From an uncultured Clostridia bacterium (lineage in GTDB: Bacteria > Bacillota > Clostridia > Christensenellales > UBA1242): a stretch of 64,000 nucleotides of DNA. The position numbers were made by a program, and so were the translations under genes. Below the pieces are notes generated by a model. The model was not told the DNA's origin and ran no database searches. It saw nothing but the letters and a program-made list of their open reading frames with translations. Shown here piece by piece: positions 48,442 to 59,599 of the stretch. Position 1 is the stretch's first letter. The number at the start of each line of letters is the position of its first letter. The stretch spans positions 36,678-100,677 of the forward strand of contig CALWEQ010000008.1 of NCBI GenBank assembly GCA_944377365.1, given 5' to 3'.

Positions 48442-51400
48442 ATGTCACTTAACATCAAAAAACAAAAATTCGGAAAAACAGAACGATATTCTTTTTCAAA
48501 ATTAGAAGATATCGCGCCTATTCCAGGCTTGCTTGATATTCAAAAAGATTCTTACAAACAATTTATAGAACACGGCATTAGAAGTGTTCTTGATGAGTTT
48601 TCACCTGTTGTAGATTACAGTGGAAAGGCAAAACTCTATTTTCTTGATATGAATTTGGCGACCGAGCCAAAGTATTCTATCAAGGAATGCAAAAGAAGGG
48701 GCGCTTCCTACTCTGTGCCTCTTAAAATTAAAGCTCGCTTTGTTGTTGAAGAAACGGGCGAGGCAGTTGAACAAGAGGTTTTCTTTGGTGACATCCCTCT
48801 TATGACTGAGACGGGGTCTTTTATAACAAACGGTATCGAAAGGGTCGTTGTTTCCCAAATTGTTCGATCACCAGGTGTTTATATTACTCGTGAAAAAGAT
48901 GACAATTCCACTCTTCAAGCTCAAATGATGCCAAGCAGAGGAATGTATTTAGAAATTGTCCAAGGCGCAAACGAAGCATTAAAAATGGTGGTTAATCGTG
49001 CCGACAAGTTTTCTATTGGGTTGTTTTTAAAGTGTTTTGGCTTTTCAAGTCAAGAAATTTTGAAATTGTTTGGGGACAACCGTTACATTAAAGCAGCGCT
49101 TGATCGCGAACCACAACAAACTCAAGATGAGGCTCTTTTGGAATTTGCCAGAAAGTCGCGTCCTTCAGATGTCCCATCTGCAGAGTCAACAAGAAATTAT
49201 CTTAACAATTTCTTTTTCTCAGACAGTTACTATGACCTTGCAAAAGCTGGCAGATTTAAGTTTAACAAACGTTTGTCTTTAGCAAATAGAATTGAAGGGC
49301 TTATCAGTGCGGACAACGTTGTCGTTGATGACGAAGTCTTAGTAAAAGCAGGAGAGGTGTTCACAAAAGAATCTGCTCGCAAAGTGCAGGATGCTGGTGT
49401 AAACGAAGTTTGGGTTTCTGTAAATGGCAAACGCCATCTTATGAGAGGAAACAATCGTGTTCGCCTTTCTGCGGTTTTCCCATGTGATGAAAAAGCGCTT
49501 GGAATTACTGAAGAGGTTTATTATCCAACGCTTATGCAAATTTTAAAAGAAAACAAAACAAAAGAAAAACGTTTAGATGCTATTAAAGCTAATGCCAAAA
49601 GCTTGATTGTTAGTACTTTGACAATGGATGATATTTTGGCTACGATCAGTTGTTATCTTGATGTTTTAGAAGGAATCGGAAAGATAGATTTAGTCGATCA
49701 TCTTTCAAACAAAAGGTTGTCAACAGTTGGTGAACTTTTGCTTACACGAGCTTTTAGACCAGGTGTTCAAAAACTTGTAACAAACATAAAAGAATCTTTG
49801 CAAGGAAAAGAACTTGATCAAGTTACTCCTTCGCAAATCATAAACCCAAAGCCAGTCAACAAAGCGCTTAAAGATTTTATTGCTCAATCACAGCTTTCGC
49901 AACTACTAGAGCAAAAAAATCCACTTTCAGAATTGTCTCAAAAACGTCGTATTTCTGCTGTCGGTCCTGGAGGTGTCAAAAAAGAAAGAGCTGATGTTGG
50001 CATACGTGATATTCATTACACACATTACGGAAGAATTTGTGCTATTGAAACACCAGAAGGACAAAATATCGGTTTGATCGACACTCTTGCAACATATGTA
50101 AAAGTAAACGAATATGGTTTCTTGGAAACACCTTATAGACCAGTTGACAAAGAAACAGGGATTGTTTCTAAAAATTATGTTTATAAAATGGCAGATGTTG
50201 AAGACACTGCTTACATCGCGCAAGCTATTGAACCGTTAGATGAAAACGGACGTTTTGTAAACAAAAGAATTATGGCTCGTCATGGAGCAGTAATAGCCGA
50301 AGTTCCAGCAAGTCAAATTGACTTTATGGACGTTTCGCCTCGTCAATATATTTCAGTAGGAAGTTCACTTATTCCATTCCTTAATTCAAACGAAGTAAAC
50401 CGTGTTCTTATGGGAGCAAACATGCAACGTCAAGCTGTGCCAGTGCTTCGTCCAGAAGCGCCTATTATTGGTACAGGCATGGAACATATAGTAGCACGTG
50501 ATAGTGGAGCTTTGGGTATTGCTAAAAGAGATGGAAAAGTTTCGTATGTTAGTGCTGATGAAATTAGAATCTTAACAGATAATGGTGATGAAGATATTTA
50601 CAAGTTGACTAAATTTGAAAAAACCAACGCAGAAACTTGCAACAATCAAAAACCTTGTGTAAAGAAAGGTGACAAGGTTAAGGCGGGAGATGTCATTTAT
50701 GACGGATTTGCTTGTGATAATGGCGAACTGGCTCTTGGTAAAAACGTTTTAGTTGCTTACATGAACTGGGAAGGATACAACTTCGAAGATGCTATCTTGA
50801 TCAACGAAAGACTCGTCAAAGAAGATGTTTACACTACAATTATTTTAAAAGATGAGGAAATTTATTGCCGAAACACTAAACTTGGTGATGAGGTAATAAC
50901 GAGAGATATTCCAAACCTTGGTGAAGAAGCATTAAAAAATCTTGATGAAAATGGAATTATCAGAATTGGTGCAGAAGTTAGACCAGGAGATATTTTGGTT
51001 GGTAAAGTTACTCCAAAGGGAGAAACAGAACTTACACCTGAAGAAAGACTTTTGAGAGCTATATTTGGTGACAAAGCAAGAGAAGTGCGTGACACATCAT
51101 TACGTGTTAAACATGGTAGCGAGGGTGTTGTAGTTGACGTTCAAGTTTTCTCAAAGAAAAATAAAGACGAACTTGAAGCTGGCGTAAACATGATGGTTAA
51201 GGTCTTCATCGCTCAAAAACGTAAGTTGTCTGTCGGAGACAAAATGGCAGGCCGTTATGGAAATAAGGGTGTTGTTTCTATCATAATGCCTGAAAACGAT
51301 ATGCCTTTTATGGCCAACGGTAAACCTGTAGACATTTTGCTAAATCCTTTGGGAGTTGCTTCACGTATGAACGTTGGTCAAGTGCTTGAAACACATCTCG

Positions 51401-52149
51401 GGCTTGTTGCAGGAAGCCTCGGTTGGAAAATTGCAACTCCTGATTTTGACGGTGCAAACATAGACCAAATTAGAGAGCTTCTTGTGAGCAACAATTTCCC
51501 AGCAGATGGAAAAGTTCAGCTTTATGACGGACGAACAGGTGAGCCTTTTAAAAACCCTGTAACGGTCGGGACAAAATATATGCTTAAACTAGAACACATG
51601 GTTGATTCAAAAATTCATGCTCGTTCTATCGGTTCTTACTCGCTTATCACTCAACAACCTCTTGGAGGTAAGTCGTTGTTTGGTGGCCAAAGATTTGGTG
51701 AAATGGAAGTTTGGGCTCTTGAAGCATATGGCGCAAGCCATGTTTTACAAGAGATGTTGACAATCAAATCAGACGATGTGACTGGTAGAGTAAAAACGTA
51801 TGAATCAATCATTCGTGGTCAACCTATTGCTGAGCCTGGCATACCTGAATCATTTAAAGTGCTTGTAAAAGAATTGCAATCACTTGGGCTCGACATTAAG
51901 ATTTTGACAGACGACAATCAAGAAATTTCTATTAATGAACTTTCTATGGACGAACAAGATCAACATGTTGCACCTGTGGAAGCAGAACATGATTTTGATG
52001 AATTGTCATTAGATTTTGATGAACTTCTTGCTCAAGAAAGCAAAGAAGAAGAAAAGGATGAAGTAAAAGAATCAATGGAAGAAGAGGCTTCTAGATCAGA
52101 ATTCAGTGAAGCAGACCTCTTCGACGATTTTGGAGATTTTGACGAATAA
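48442..52149 (+). CDS. rpoB: DNA-directed RNA polymerase subunit beta
   Basis: 1,235 residues, full length for Firmicute beta (about 1,190) plus an acidic tail. It forms one pincer of RNA polymerase and contributes to the active site. Typical segments are the rifampicin-pocket region around [21 protein letters not shown] (about 490-510), [10 protein letters not shown], and the C-terminal [10 protein letters not shown] and [18 protein letters not shown] elements. The last 65 residues or so are a run of Asp, Glu and Ser, an extension beyond the conserved end. The start has AGAGAGG upstream. rpoC follows after 20 nt with AAAGGGAG. The ribosomal protein genes rplJ/rplL that usually precede rpoB are absent. 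Confidence 0.99.
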   Translation: MSLNIKKQKFGKTERYSFSKLEDIAPIPGLLDIQKDSYKQFIEHGIRSVLDEFSPVVDYSGKAKLYFLDMNLATEPKYSIKECKRRGASYSVPLKIKARFVVEETGEAVEQEVFFGDIPLMTETGSFITNGIERVVVSQIVRSPGVYITREKDDNSTLQAQMMPSRGMYLEIVQGANEALKMVVNRADKFSIGLFLKCFGFSSQEILKLFGDNRYIKAALDREPQQTQDEALLEFARKSRPSDVPSAESTRNYLNNFFFSDSYYDLAKAGRFKFNKRLSLANRIEGLISADNVVVDDEVLVKAGEVFTKESARKVQDAGVNEVWVSVNGKRHLMRGNNRVRLSAVFPCDEKALGITEEVYYPTLMQILKENKTKEKRLDAIKANAKSLIVSTLTMDDILATISCYLDVLEGIGKIDLVDHLSNKRLSTVGELLLTRAFRPGVQKLVTNIKESLQGKELDQVTPSQIINPKPVNKALKDFIAQSQLSQLLEQKNPLSELSQKRRISAVGPGGVKKERADVGIRDIHYTHYGRICAIETPEGQNIGLIDTLATYVKVNEYGFLETPYRPVDKETGIVSKNYVYKMADVEDTAYIAQAIEPLDENGRFVNKRIMARHGAVIAEVPASQIDFMDVSPRQYISVGSSLIPFLNSNEVNRVLMGANMQRQAVPVLRPEAPIIGTGMEHIVARDSGALGIAKRDGKVSYVSADEIRILTDNGDEDIYKLTKFEKTNAETCNNQKPCVKKGDKVKAGDVIYDGFACDNGELALGKNVLVAYMNWEGYNFEDAILINERLVKEDVYTTIILKDEEIYCRNTKLGDEVITRDIPNLGEEALKNLDENGIIRIGAEVRPGDILVGKVTPKGETELTPEERLLRAIFGDKAREVRDTSLRVKHGSEGVVVDVQVFSKKNKDELEAGVNMMVKVFIAQKRKLSVGDKMAGRYGNKGVVSIIMPENDMPFMANGKPVDILLNPLGVASRMNVGQVLETHLGLVAGSLGWKIATPDFDGANIDQIRELLVSNNFPADGKVQLYDGRTGEPFKNPVTVGTKYMLKLEHMVDSKIHARSIGSYSLITQQPLGGKSLFGGQRFGEMEVWALEAYGASHVLQEMLTIKSDDVTGRVKTYESIIRGQPIAEPGIPESFKVLVKELQSLGLDIKILTDDNQEISINELSMDEQDQHVAPVEAEHDFDELSLDFDELLAQESKEEEKDEVKESMEEEASRSEFSEADLFDDFGDFDE

Positions 52150-52169
52150 CAAACAAAAGGGAGAAAGTT

Positions 52170-55100
52170 ATGTTTGAACTTAACAACTTTGATTCCATAA
52201 GAATTGGAATCGCTTCGCCAGAAAAGATACGTGAATGGTCGCATGGTGAAGTGACAAAACCTGAAACTATCAATTATCGCACGCAAAAACCTGAAAAAGA
52301 TGGGCTTTTCTGTGAGAAAATTTTTGGACCTAGAAAGGACTGGGAATGCCATTGCGGGAAATATAAACGCATAAGATATCGCGGTGTTGTTTGTGATAAA
52401 TGTGGTGTTGAGGTGACAAGAGCAAAAGTTAGACGTGAAAGAATGGGGCATATAGAGCTCGCAGCTCCTGTGACTCATATTTGGTATTTTCGCTCTGTTC
52501 CTTCAAGGATTGGCACATTGCTTGATTTAACACCAAAAGTGTTAGAGCAGATAGTTTATTATGTAAATTACATTGTTATCGATCCTAAAGACACAGACTT
52601 TACTTACAAACAAGTCATAACTGACAAAGAGTATCGCGATGCAATTGAAAAATATGGATATGGATCTTTTGAAGCTTTAATGGGTGCCGAAGCGATTAAA
52701 AAATTGCTTTCACAAGTCGATCTTGAAAAGGAGAGTAAAGAGCTTAAAAAATCCTTGCCTACCATGAAGGGACAAAGACGCATAAAGGCAATTAAAAAGC
52801 TAGAAGTTGTTGAATCATTCTTAAAGAGTGGAAATAATCCAACATGGATGGTTCTTGATGTTCTTCCTGTTCTTCCACCAGATTTAAGACCAATGGTTCC
52901 ACTTGATGGTGGAAGATATGCTTCGTCAGATCTTAATGACTTGTATAGACGTGTAATCAACAGAAATAATCGTCTTAAAAAACTTATGGAGCTTGGAGCG
53001 CCAGAAGTCATTATAAGAAACGAAAAACGTATGTTGCAAGAAGCTGTTGACAACTTGATTGACAACGGCAAACGTGGTAGAGCTGTTCAAGGCTCAAAAC
53101 AAAGAGATTTAAAATCTTTGACTGCAATGTTAAGTGGCAAACAGGGCAGATTTAGACAAAATTTACTTGGTAAGCGTGTCGATTATTCTGGCCGTTCAGT
53201 TATCGTCGTTGGGCCAGAACTTAAAATGTATCAATGCGGATTGCCAAAAGAAATGGCACTAGAACTTTTTAAGCCATTTATTATCAACAAACTGATAGAA
53301 TTAAACAAGTCCAACAACATTAAAAGTGCTAAACGCATGATCGAACGCGAAAAACCTATCGTTTGGGACATACTCGCCGATGTTATCAAAGAGCACCCTG
53401 TTTTGTTGAACCGTGCTCCTACCTTGCACAGACTTTCAGTTCAAGCTTTCGAGCCTGTGCTTGTTGAAGGTAGAGCTATCAAACTTCACCCATCAGTCTG
53501 CACGGCTTTCAATGCTGACTTCGACGGTGACCAAATGCCTGTTCACGTTCCTCTTTCGATTGATGCGAGAACGGAAGCTAGGGTGTTAATGCTAGCTTCA
53601 AACAACATTTTAAAGCTTGCCGATGGTGAACCAATTGTTACTCCAACTCAGGACGTTATTTTGGGTTGCTATTCAATGACACAGATTTTGCCTGGCATGA
53701 AAGGAGAAAAAAGTGTGTTTGCATCTCCTGAAGAGGCAATCATAGCTTATCAAACAGGTGAATTAGACATTCAAGCAGAAATACAAGTTCGTTTCACGAA
53801 AGAAGTTGATGGGAAAATTTATTCTAAACGTATAACGACCTCTGTTGGTAGAATTATTTTCTCTCAAAACATGCCGCAAGGTCTATTAATTGATAGAACT
53901 AAAGAAGAAAATTATTGTGAACTTGAATGCAATAAGATTGTAACGAAGAACGATTTAAAAAACATCATTGCTCAAGCCTACAACAAGCTTGGCACAACCG
54001 AGTGCTCGATTTTGATTGATAAAATTAAAGACCTTGGATATAAATATTCAACTTTGGTGGCAAACACAATAAATGCTTTTGACGGGAATGAGCCAGAAAC
54101 CAAAAAAGCATATGTTGCTGAAGCTGAAGCAAAAGTTATGGAAAATGAAAAATTGTTTAAACGTGGATTGATTACAAATGATGAAAGAATTGACTCTAAC
54201 GTTGATATTTGGAATGACGTTCAAGGTAAGATTGATAAGGACACATTAAATTTACTTGAAGATGGCAATCCACTTAAAACTATTATCATTTCAGGAGCTC
54301 GTGGTAACGCCCACCACCTTGCAACATTATGTGGTATGGTAGGGTTGAAAACTGCTGCTTCTGGTCAAAAAATTGATATTCCAGTAAAATCAAACTTTAT
54401 TCAAGGGTTGCAACCGGTAGAACATTTCTTGTCAGCACGTGGTGCCAGAAAAGGTCTTATGGATACGGCTCTTAAAACAGCCGATTCTGGTTATTTGACA
54501 AGAAGGCTAGTTGACATTTCACAAGATGTTGTTGTAACAACCGAAGACTGCTTTGCTGACAATGGAGAAGCGATCAAAGGTATGTGGGTGAGCGATTTGT
54601 ACCAAGGCGGAAACATTCAAGAAACGCTTGCTGAACGAATCTATGGTCGTGTTGCAGTTGATGATGTAGTCAACCCAAAAACAGGCGAGATTATTGTAAA
54701 ATCAAATGAAATGATTAGCAAAGAGCAAGCAAGTGAAATAGAAAAAGCAGGCATAAAACGTGTTCAAATCAGAACACTGCTTACATGTAAATGCAAACAT
54801 GGTGTGTGCGCAAAATGCTATGGTAGAGATCTTTCTGGAAAGGCACAAGTTACTATCGGCGAAGCTGTTGGTATTATTGCTGCTCAATCCATTGGTGAAC
54901 CAGGAACACAGCTTACGATGAGAACTTTCCACTCTGGTGGTTCTGCATCAGCGGCCGACATCACACAAGGTCTTCCAAGAGTTGAAGAAATTTTCGAAGC
55001 TCGTAGACCAAAAGGTGAATGCGTGTTAAGTGAAGTCGCAGGAAAAGTTAGCATAAAACAAGATGCAAAATATTATATCATCACAGTTCAGTCCAAAGAT

Positions 55101-55694
55101 GGCGACACAGAATATGAGATTAAAAAACCTGCAATATTGACGGTAAAAAATGGTGATAATGTTGAGCCAGGAAGTCAGCTTTCTCAAGGGCCAATCAATC
55201 CTAGTGAATTGTTAAGATTGAGGGGTGTTAAAGGCTTGCAAGATTACCTTCTTTCAGAAGTTATTGGCGCTTACAGAAGCCAAGGTGTTGGAGTTAATGA
55301 CAAACACGTTGAAATAATAGTTCGTCAAATGCTTAAAAAAGTAAAAATTGAGTCATCTGGTGACACAAATTTGTTGCCTGGCGACATAGTTGACCTTTAC
55401 AAATGCGAAGAGGAAAACAACCGTGTGCTTTCTGAAGGTGGTGTTCCTGCTACGGCGAAGAGAATATTGCTTGGCATAACAAAAGCCGCTTTGTCGACAG
55501 AATCATTCTTGTCAGCTGCCTCCTTCCAAGAAACATCTCGTGTACTTACAGATGCAGCGTTAAAAGGAAAAGTTGACAACTTGATGGGTATTAAAGAAAA
55601 TGTTATTATAGGAAAACTTATTCCAGCAGGGACAGGTCTTAAAAAATACCGTGATGTAATGCCTGTGGTTGTAAAAGAAGACGGTGCAATTTAA
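52170..55694 (+). CDS. rpoC: DNA-directed RNA polymerase subunit beta'
   Basis: 1,174 residues, usual for low-GC Gram-positive beta'. It holds the catalytic magnesium loop NADFDGDQ (about 448-455). The N-terminal zinc site is CHCGKYKR with VVCDKCG (about 60-78), and the second is [13 protein letters not shown] (about 871-883). The trigger loop region [25 protein letters not shown] is intact. It shares the rpoB transcript and is followed by a strong terminator. No sign of inteins, splitting or frameshift. Confidence 0.99.
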   Translation: MFELNNFDSIRIGIASPEKIREWSHGEVTKPETINYRTQKPEKDGLFCEKIFGPRKDWECHCGKYKRIRYRGVVCDKCGVEVTRAKVRRERMGHIELAAPVTHIWYFRSVPSRIGTLLDLTPKVLEQIVYYVNYIVIDPKDTDFTYKQVITDKEYRDAIEKYGYGSFEALMGAEAIKKLLSQVDLEKESKELKKSLPTMKGQRRIKAIKKLEVVESFLKSGNNPTWMVLDVLPVLPPDLRPMVPLDGGRYASSDLNDLYRRVINRNNRLKKLMELGAPEVIIRNEKRMLQEAVDNLIDNGKRGRAVQGSKQRDLKSLTAMLSGKQGRFRQNLLGKRVDYSGRSVIVVGPELKMYQCGLPKEMALELFKPFIINKLIELNKSNNIKSAKRMIEREKPIVWDILADVIKEHPVLLNRAPTLHRLSVQAFEPVLVEGRAIKLHPSVCTAFNADFDGDQMPVHVPLSIDARTEARVLMLASNNILKLADGEPIVTPTQDVILGCYSMTQILPGMKGEKSVFASPEEAIIAYQTGELDIQAEIQVRFTKEVDGKIYSKRITTSVGRIIFSQNMPQGLLIDRTKEENYCELECNKIVTKNDLKNIIAQAYNKLGTTECSILIDKIKDLGYKYSTLVANTINAFDGNEPETKKAYVAEAEAKVMENEKLFKRGLITNDERIDSNVDIWNDVQGKIDKDTLNLLEDGNPLKTIIISGARGNAHHLATLCGMVGLKTAASGQKIDIPVKSNFIQGLQPVEHFLSARGARKGLMDTALKTADSGYLTRRLVDISQDVVVTTEDCFADNGEAIKGMWVSDLYQGGNIQETLAERIYGRVAVDDVVNPKTGEIIVKSNEMISKEQASEIEKAGIKRVQIRTLLTCKCKHGVCAKCYGRDLSGKAQVTIGEAVGIIAAQSIGEPGTQLTMRTFHSGGSASAADITQGLPRVEEIFEARRPKGECVLSEVAGKVSIKQDAKYYIITVQSKDGDTEYEIKKPAILTVKNGDNVEPGSQLSQGPINPSELLRLRGVKGLQDYLLSEVIGAYRSQGVGVNDKHVEIIVRQMLKKVKIESSGDTNLLPGDIVDLYKCEEENNRVLSEGGVPATAKRILLGITKAALSTESFLSAASFQETSRVLTDAALKGKVDNLMGIKENVIIGKLIPAGTGLKKYRDVMPVVVKEDGAI

Positions 55695-55709
55695 AATAAA
55701 ACAAACACA

Positions 55710-55739
55710 AAAAAAGGCTTTGTAAACAAAGCCTTTTTT
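55710..55739. terminator. rpoBC terminator
   Basis: AAAAAAGGCTTTG (55710-55722) and CAAAGCCTTTTTT (55727-55739) pair around TAAA. The arms are symmetrical, so the opposing gene ending at 55762 can also use it. Confidence 0.95.
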
Positions 55740-55761
55740 ATATTTTAAAATACTGTTAAAA

Positions 55762-56301
55762 TCAATATTCAGTTCTTAATTCAGTAATTAAAACTTTTTC
55801 TTTTTTTGTTCCAACTTTTTTGTCAAAAACTACAAATTCAACAATAATGTCCATTAAGTTTTTATCGGCGATGTATTTTGCCAGCTCATTAAATCCCTTA
55901 ATTTTCCAAAGTTCATCGTCATAGAGATTAGAAAAAATTGAAATTTCATCGGCATTTCGATGGTTGGCGCTGTTGTTTGTGGATGCTGTAAGTTCAACTT
56001 TATCACCACTAATCATGATGTCACCAATCAGAAGAAATTTGCCATATGAATAAAAGGAAACAGCCAACGAAAAATTAGATGTAAAATTTTTGGCTATCTC
56101 TTTAATTTCATCTTTGCTTGCGTAAAAATAATGACCTAGCGGTTGACTCGTGTCGCGTAAAACATATTGCGAAACGGGATATTTTTTTACAAATTCATCT
56201 ATCTTGTTTAGATTTGATGGGCTTACAACAATTTCTGGGACTGTGTTAAGCCCCAGTTTTCTAATTTGATTTAAACTGTCTGTTTTACTTAAAATTTTCA
56301 T
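55762..56301 (-). CDS. hypothetical protein, possible reduced ATP-grasp fold
   Basis: 179 residues without signal or membrane segment. The opening 'KTDSLNQIRKLGLNTVPEIVV' and a later 'YVLRDTS', plus a closing strand pair ('IIVEFVVFDKKVG', 'KVLITELRTEY'), recall small ATP-grasp-like proteins, where an N-terminal helix is followed by strands holding a basic residue. No clear metal-binding pair is visible, so this is only a suggestion. A good ribosome binding site (AGAGGA) precedes ATG. It is convergent with rpoC. Confidence 0.65.
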   Translation of the reverse strand: MKILSKTDSLNQIRKLGLNTVPEIVVSPSNLNKIDEFVKKYPVSQYVLRDTSQPLGHYFYASKDEIKEIAKNFTSNFSLAVSFYSYGKFLLIGDIMISGDKVELTASTNNSANHRNADEISIFSNLYDDELWKIKGFNELAKYIADKNLMDIIVEFVVFDKKVGTKKEKVLITELRTEY

Positions 56302-56381
56302 AAATCCTCTTAATTGTCTAAAAATAACTAACTTAGATTAAAAGTGTAAAATTTTTACATATAAAAACTTATGTATTTAAA

Positions 56382-56403
56382 AAAACCTCTAATTAGAGGT
56401 TTT
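56382..56403. terminator. palindromic terminator after the membrane protein gene
   Basis: AAAACCTCTAATTAGAGGTTTT is fully self-complementary (56382-56403) and followed on the minus strand by T residues. It overlaps the last base pairs of the membrane protein gene ending at 56402. Confidence 0.75.
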
Positions 56404-56914
56404 ATTCTTCCGATTTCGTTTCGTTTGTTGTTTTTATTTGAGCTTTTTCATCTGTTTTTTGAGTCTTTTCTTCATCTTCTTTCGCTAAAAGTTTTTTGTT
56501 TTTAGCAAGATCAACAATGATGAAGACAGATGAAATCACAAAGACTAACAACATGATTAACGCTACAAAATTAAATGCTGTAAACAATGAAATGAGATAA
56601 AGCACTGCGATTAGTATGTTGAAGACCAATGTTGCAATTACCATACCTTTTTTTTCATAAAATTCAGATGGGGAAAGGTTGCAACGTGATAAAGAGACTG
56701 CAGAAAAAATCAATCCCAAAAGTGCAAAAATCATAATTATAATGTAAGCACCTATTACTATAAAATAAACAAGATTTGTTATTTCATTTCCTATTGATGC
56801 AGCTATTGACATATACGTCACAACAAGAAAGGCACAAAGTGCTAAGCTCCCGATAAATGCGAAAAGGCTTATTAAAAGTCCTGTAAACATAAATGGACGC
56901 GAAACTCGTTTCAT
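56402..56914 (-). CDS. four-helix membrane protein with acidic/basic cytoplasmic tail
   Basis: 170 residues. Four hydrophobic helices (about 10-33, 45-72, 86-108, 112-134) are followed by a charged tail rich in Lys, Glu and Thr. A short loop between helices 2 and 3 carries RCNLSPSEFYEKKG. This resembles the many small DUF4064- or DUF4190-like membrane proteins, without a clear match. AAAGGAG stands 5-6 nt before ATG. Function unknown. Confidence 0.75.
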   Translation of the reverse strand: MKRVSRPFMFTGLLISLFAFIGSLALCAFLVVTYMSIAASIGNEITNLVYFIVIGAYIIIMIFALLGLIFSAVSLSRCNLSPSEFYEKKGMVIATLVFNILIAVLYLISLFTAFNFVALIMLLVFVISSVFIIVDLAKNKKLLAKEDEEKTQKTDEKAQIKTTNETKSEE

Positions 56915-57305
56915 AAAAACTCCTTTAATTTTAATTTACGCCATTTTAACATTATTATTACTAACATGTCAAACAAAATGATGTTGTTTAATGCTTTTAG
57001 CTAAAAAAAACAACTTTATTTAAAATATTAATGGATCAATAATTATGGATTTAGCAAAAAGAAAAAACGTACGAGGCTAAAGTGATGTTGATTTTAAAGA
57101 AAAGTTTAGTTTATCGAAAAGGAATTAACTAAATGAAAAAGCAGTGTTGTTTTGGGCAAAATTTTGGCTGTAAGTCAAAATGAGAATTTTGTAAATAATA
57201 AAAGACAAAAAAAACACCTTAAAACTAGGGTGTTTTTTAAGTTGGATTTGATTAACTAGTCCTGTTCAAAGTTAAATTATTTTTAAAACATTAAAATTTA
57301 AGCTA
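56915..57305. other. non-coding stretch with a possible 16-residue cysteine peptide and a terminator
   Basis: No normal gene is present. ATG 57133 to TGA 57183 would encode MKKQCCFGQNFGCKSK, with AAGGA about 9 nt upstream. A terminator (AAAAAACACC 57209-57218 with GGTGTTTTTT 57229-57238) follows, so a short transcript ends here. The peptide is only a candidate; a small RNA or a relic of a longer gene is equally possible. Confidence 0.4.
57209..57240. terminator. orphan terminator upstream of the LRR gene
   Basis: A 10-bp stem AAAAAACACC/GGTGTTTTTT with a 10-nt loop. No annotated gene ends close by on the + strand, which supports an unannotated short transcript. Confidence 0.75.
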
Positions 57306-57334
57306 TTGACAAAAACTCAAAATTGAGCTATAAT
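57306..57334 (+). promoter_or_regulatory. full-consensus promoter of the LRR gene
   Basis: TTGACA (57306-57311) and TATAAT (57329-57334) with a 17-nt spacer. Both hexamers are perfect. Confidence 0.9.
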
Positions 57335-57358
57335 AGGGAAAATTTATTGGAGGGGTGA

Positions 57359-58123
57359 GTGAATAAAAATAGGCGAGGAACCTTTTCAATTATTGTGGAC
57401 ACCGAAACGGATAGCTTGGGACGTGTGATAAGATGGATAAATTGTTTGCTTATTGATCCTAAGGCTAATGACTTTTTTATGATACAAAAAATAAGGAGCC
57501 AATTGGATTTTATTAACAAGTTTTATGTGATAAAAGGCAACAAAGAGTTTTCTAGTAGTAAAGACGGAATACTTTTTAATAAAAAGGGCGATGTGTTGGT
57601 TTCTTGCCCAGTTTCATTTGCTAAAACTAAATATTTTATTCCTTATGGAGTAACTAAAATTGAGAGCAGGGCTTTTGAAGGGGTGCCAGCATTGTCAAAA
57701 ATTGTTATTCCGTCAACTGTTAAAAAATTTGGTTTATTTTGTTTTGCATTTAACCCTAATTTAGAAAAAGTAGAATTTGAGCCAGGAATAAAAAAATTGG
57801 ATTTATCTTCTTTGTATGGTTGTTCTGCTCTTAAGTACGCCTATGTTGATTCAAACACAAAAAATATAGTGATTTCAAACTTAAAATCTCCGAATAAAGA
57901 AAAATGCATTGGCGTAGATTTTAACCCAAACAATAAATGCGACCTGCTAAATATTTCTAAATTATTACTTGAAAAACAGAAAAATGAATATAAAAACAAT
58001 TTTGAAGAAATAATACGTTTGAATTCAAACAAACAAGATGAAGAGTTGTTGCGTTTAATAGATTCGTTTAAAAGAGATGACAAGAATTTGGGTGATGAAG
58101 GTGGATTTGGCAGAAGTATGTAA
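57359..58123 (+). CDS. LRR_5 (BspA-type) leucine-rich repeat protein without signal peptide
   Basis: 254 residues from GTG 57359, preceded by GGAGGGG. Three repeats of the LRR_5 kind run from about 98 to 165 (YFIPYGVTKIESRAFEGVPALSK, IVIPSTVKKFG..CFAFNPNLEKVEF, then a divergent one). LRR_5 proteins are usually cell-surface ligands, but this one has no signal peptide, no membrane helix and no anchor, and its last 60 residues are charged and helical, so it may be cytoplasmic. The N-terminal 80 residues match nothing I know. Its promoter is a perfect consensus, so it may be strongly expressed. A terminator follows at 58161-58190. Confidence 0.8.
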   Translation: MNKNRRGTFSIIVDTETDSLGRVIRWINCLLIDPKANDFFMIQKIRSQLDFINKFYVIKGNKEFSSSKDGILFNKKGDVLVSCPVSFAKTKYFIPYGVTKIESRAFEGVPALSKIVIPSTVKKFGLFCFAFNPNLEKVEFEPGIKKLDLSSLYGCSALKYAYVDSNTKNIVISNLKSPNKEKCIGVDFNPNNKCDLLNISKLLLEKQKNEYKNNFEEIIRLNSNKQDEELLRLIDSFKRDDKNLGDEGGFGRSM

Positions 58124-58160
58124 GAGGCATTTTTAAAATCATTTTGGATAGATAAAAAAC

Positions 58161-58190
58161 CTGTTAAGAAAGCTTAAACAGATTTTTTTT
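58161..58190 (+). terminator. terminator of the LRR gene
   Basis: CTGTTAAG (58161-58168) pairs with CTTAAACAG (58173-58181) with one bulge, then an eight-T run. The rest of 58124-58432 is AT-rich with no credible gene; a small CACATT/AATGTG hairpin (58383-58402) precedes the cupin gene. Confidence 0.7.
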
Positions 58191-58432
58191 GATAAAAGAA
58201 ACGTTTGTGCCTAATTATTTACTAATCTTTTTTTTGCTTGTCTTGTGTTGCCAAGATTTTTTGTTACGTTTGTATTTTTATATATATCGCTATCCATTAA
58301 GCCTTAAAACGAACGTTGTTTGTAAGTTGGAAAGCATTTATTATGGCAAAATTGACATTCAAATCTTAAAATTTTAGTTTTTCACATTTGTTTTTCAATG
58401 TGCATAACTAATATAAGTTAAAGGAGTTTAAT

Positions 58433-58855
58433 ATGGTTAAAAATCAAATTAACAGTGACTTAGGCAATCAGCCTGTTGTTGTAAATATTGACAAAGAAAC
58501 AAAATGCAACAACAATTATCGCAAAGCGATTTGGACTGGCGAACATTTGCAAGTAACGGTCATGTCAATAATACCGGGAGGTGAGATAGGACTAGAATTA
58601 CATGAAAATCTTGACCAGTTTTTAAGAGTTGAATATGGAGTTGCATCAGTATATATGGGCAAAACCAAACCTGATGTAAAATTTTTTGGTAATGCAAATG
58701 ACAATTATGCAATAATAATTCCTGCTGGTACTTGGCATAACATTATCAACGAGCAAAACATTCCTTTAAAACTGTATTCAGTTTATGCACCACCAAAGCA
58801 TCCAATAGGCACAGTACAAAAAACAAAATTTGAAGCAGATTTGGCGGAGGATTAA
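58433..58855 (+). CDS. cupin domain protein
   Basis: 140 residues. The two cupin motifs are visible: 'PGGEIGLELHENLDQFLRVEYG' (about 44-65), with His and Glu placed for a metal, and 'IPAGTWHNIIN' (about 95-105) with the second His. The closing 'YSVYAPPKHPIGTVQKTK' is common in small single-domain cupins of gut Firmicutes. Substrate unknown. AAAGGAG lies 7 nt before ATG. tspO follows after 60 nt. Confidence 0.9.
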   Translation: MVKNQINSDLGNQPVVVNIDKETKCNNNYRKAIWTGEHLQVTVMSIIPGGEIGLELHENLDQFLRVEYGVASVYMGKTKPDVKFFGNANDNYAIIIPAGTWHNIINEQNIPLKLYSVYAPPKHPIGTVQKTKFEADLAED

Positions 58856-58915
58856 TAATTTAATAAAAATTATCTATATTTTCATATTTTTTTAATTTTT
58901 TAATAAACAAAAAGT

Positions 58916-59386
58916 ATGAAACTAACTAAAAAAGACACATTTAATATAATTTTAATTATTGCTTCAGTTTTATTGGTAGCAGGACTTGGTAGCCTTTTTG
59001 TCAATCTTGGTATGGAATGGTATTCTAAACTCAATACCCCAACTCAGTGGATACCAAATATAGTTATACCAATCGTGTGGACAATAATTTATATTCTTTT
59101 CGCAATAGTCTTTTCTTTATTGTACAAAGAAGCTTTTGTAGACAAAAAAATGTTAATCCTCAGCATAATAAATGGAGCTTTAAATGTTTTATGGTGTTTG
59201 GTCTTTTTTACACTAAATCAATTGCTGCTAGGAAACATTTTAATAATATTAAACGCGTTTTTCGCAACCTTTTTAGTAATTGAAATGTTAAGAACAGAAA
59301 GATGGTATGCAAATCTTTTATTAATTTATCCCATTTGGATTTATATCGCGACATCATTAAATTTAGCTCTTTGGATTTTGAATTAA
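58916..59386 (+). CDS. tspO: TspO/MBR family membrane protein
   Basis: 156 residues with five hydrophobic helices. The family pattern is visible: a Pro/Trp loop 'TPTQWIPNIVIPIVWTIIYILFAIV' after helix 1, then 'NGALNVLWCLVFFTLNQLLLG', and a polar turn before the last helix. TspO proteins bind porphyrins and related ligands and respond to stress. No ribosome binding site precedes ATG 58916 (AAAAAGT only). It follows the cupin gene but probably by its own start, as no strong ribosome site couples them. Confidence 0.85.
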   Translation: MKLTKKDTFNIILIIASVLLVAGLGSLFVNLGMEWYSKLNTPTQWIPNIVIPIVWTIIYILFAIVFSLLYKEAFVDKKMLILSIINGALNVLWCLVFFTLNQLLLGNILIILNAFFATFLVIEMLRTERWYANLLLIYPIWIYIATSLNLALWILN

Positions 59387-59392
59387 AACAAT

Positions 59393-59462
59393 TTAAGTTG
59401 ATGCTTTTGTAAAGTTAATTTAAATTAAAGCAAATTAAAGTCGACGTCTTTTGCAAAGTTAA
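59393..59462. repeat. imperfect direct repeat after tspO
   Basis: TTGATGCTTTTGTAAAGTTAA near 59398 recurs as TCGACGTCTTTTGCAAAGTTAA near 59441, offset about 43 nt. The 213-nt gap 59387-59599 has no gene. Confidence 0.5.
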
Positions 59463-59599
59463 CTAGCAAAATTGAAAAATAAAAAAAACAAACCACAACA
59501 AAAGCTTTTGAGTTTAAAGCATTGCCTTGCAATCAGTCTTATATGTTTTATGGTCATTTTAACAAAATATTTAAGAGTTTTAAAATCTAAATTACTAAT

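Noticed and set aside
58189..58377. A 62-residue hydrophobic reading frame starting with TTG
   Set aside because: It starts inside a terminator T run, has no ribosome site and looks like chance AT-rich hydrophobic coding.
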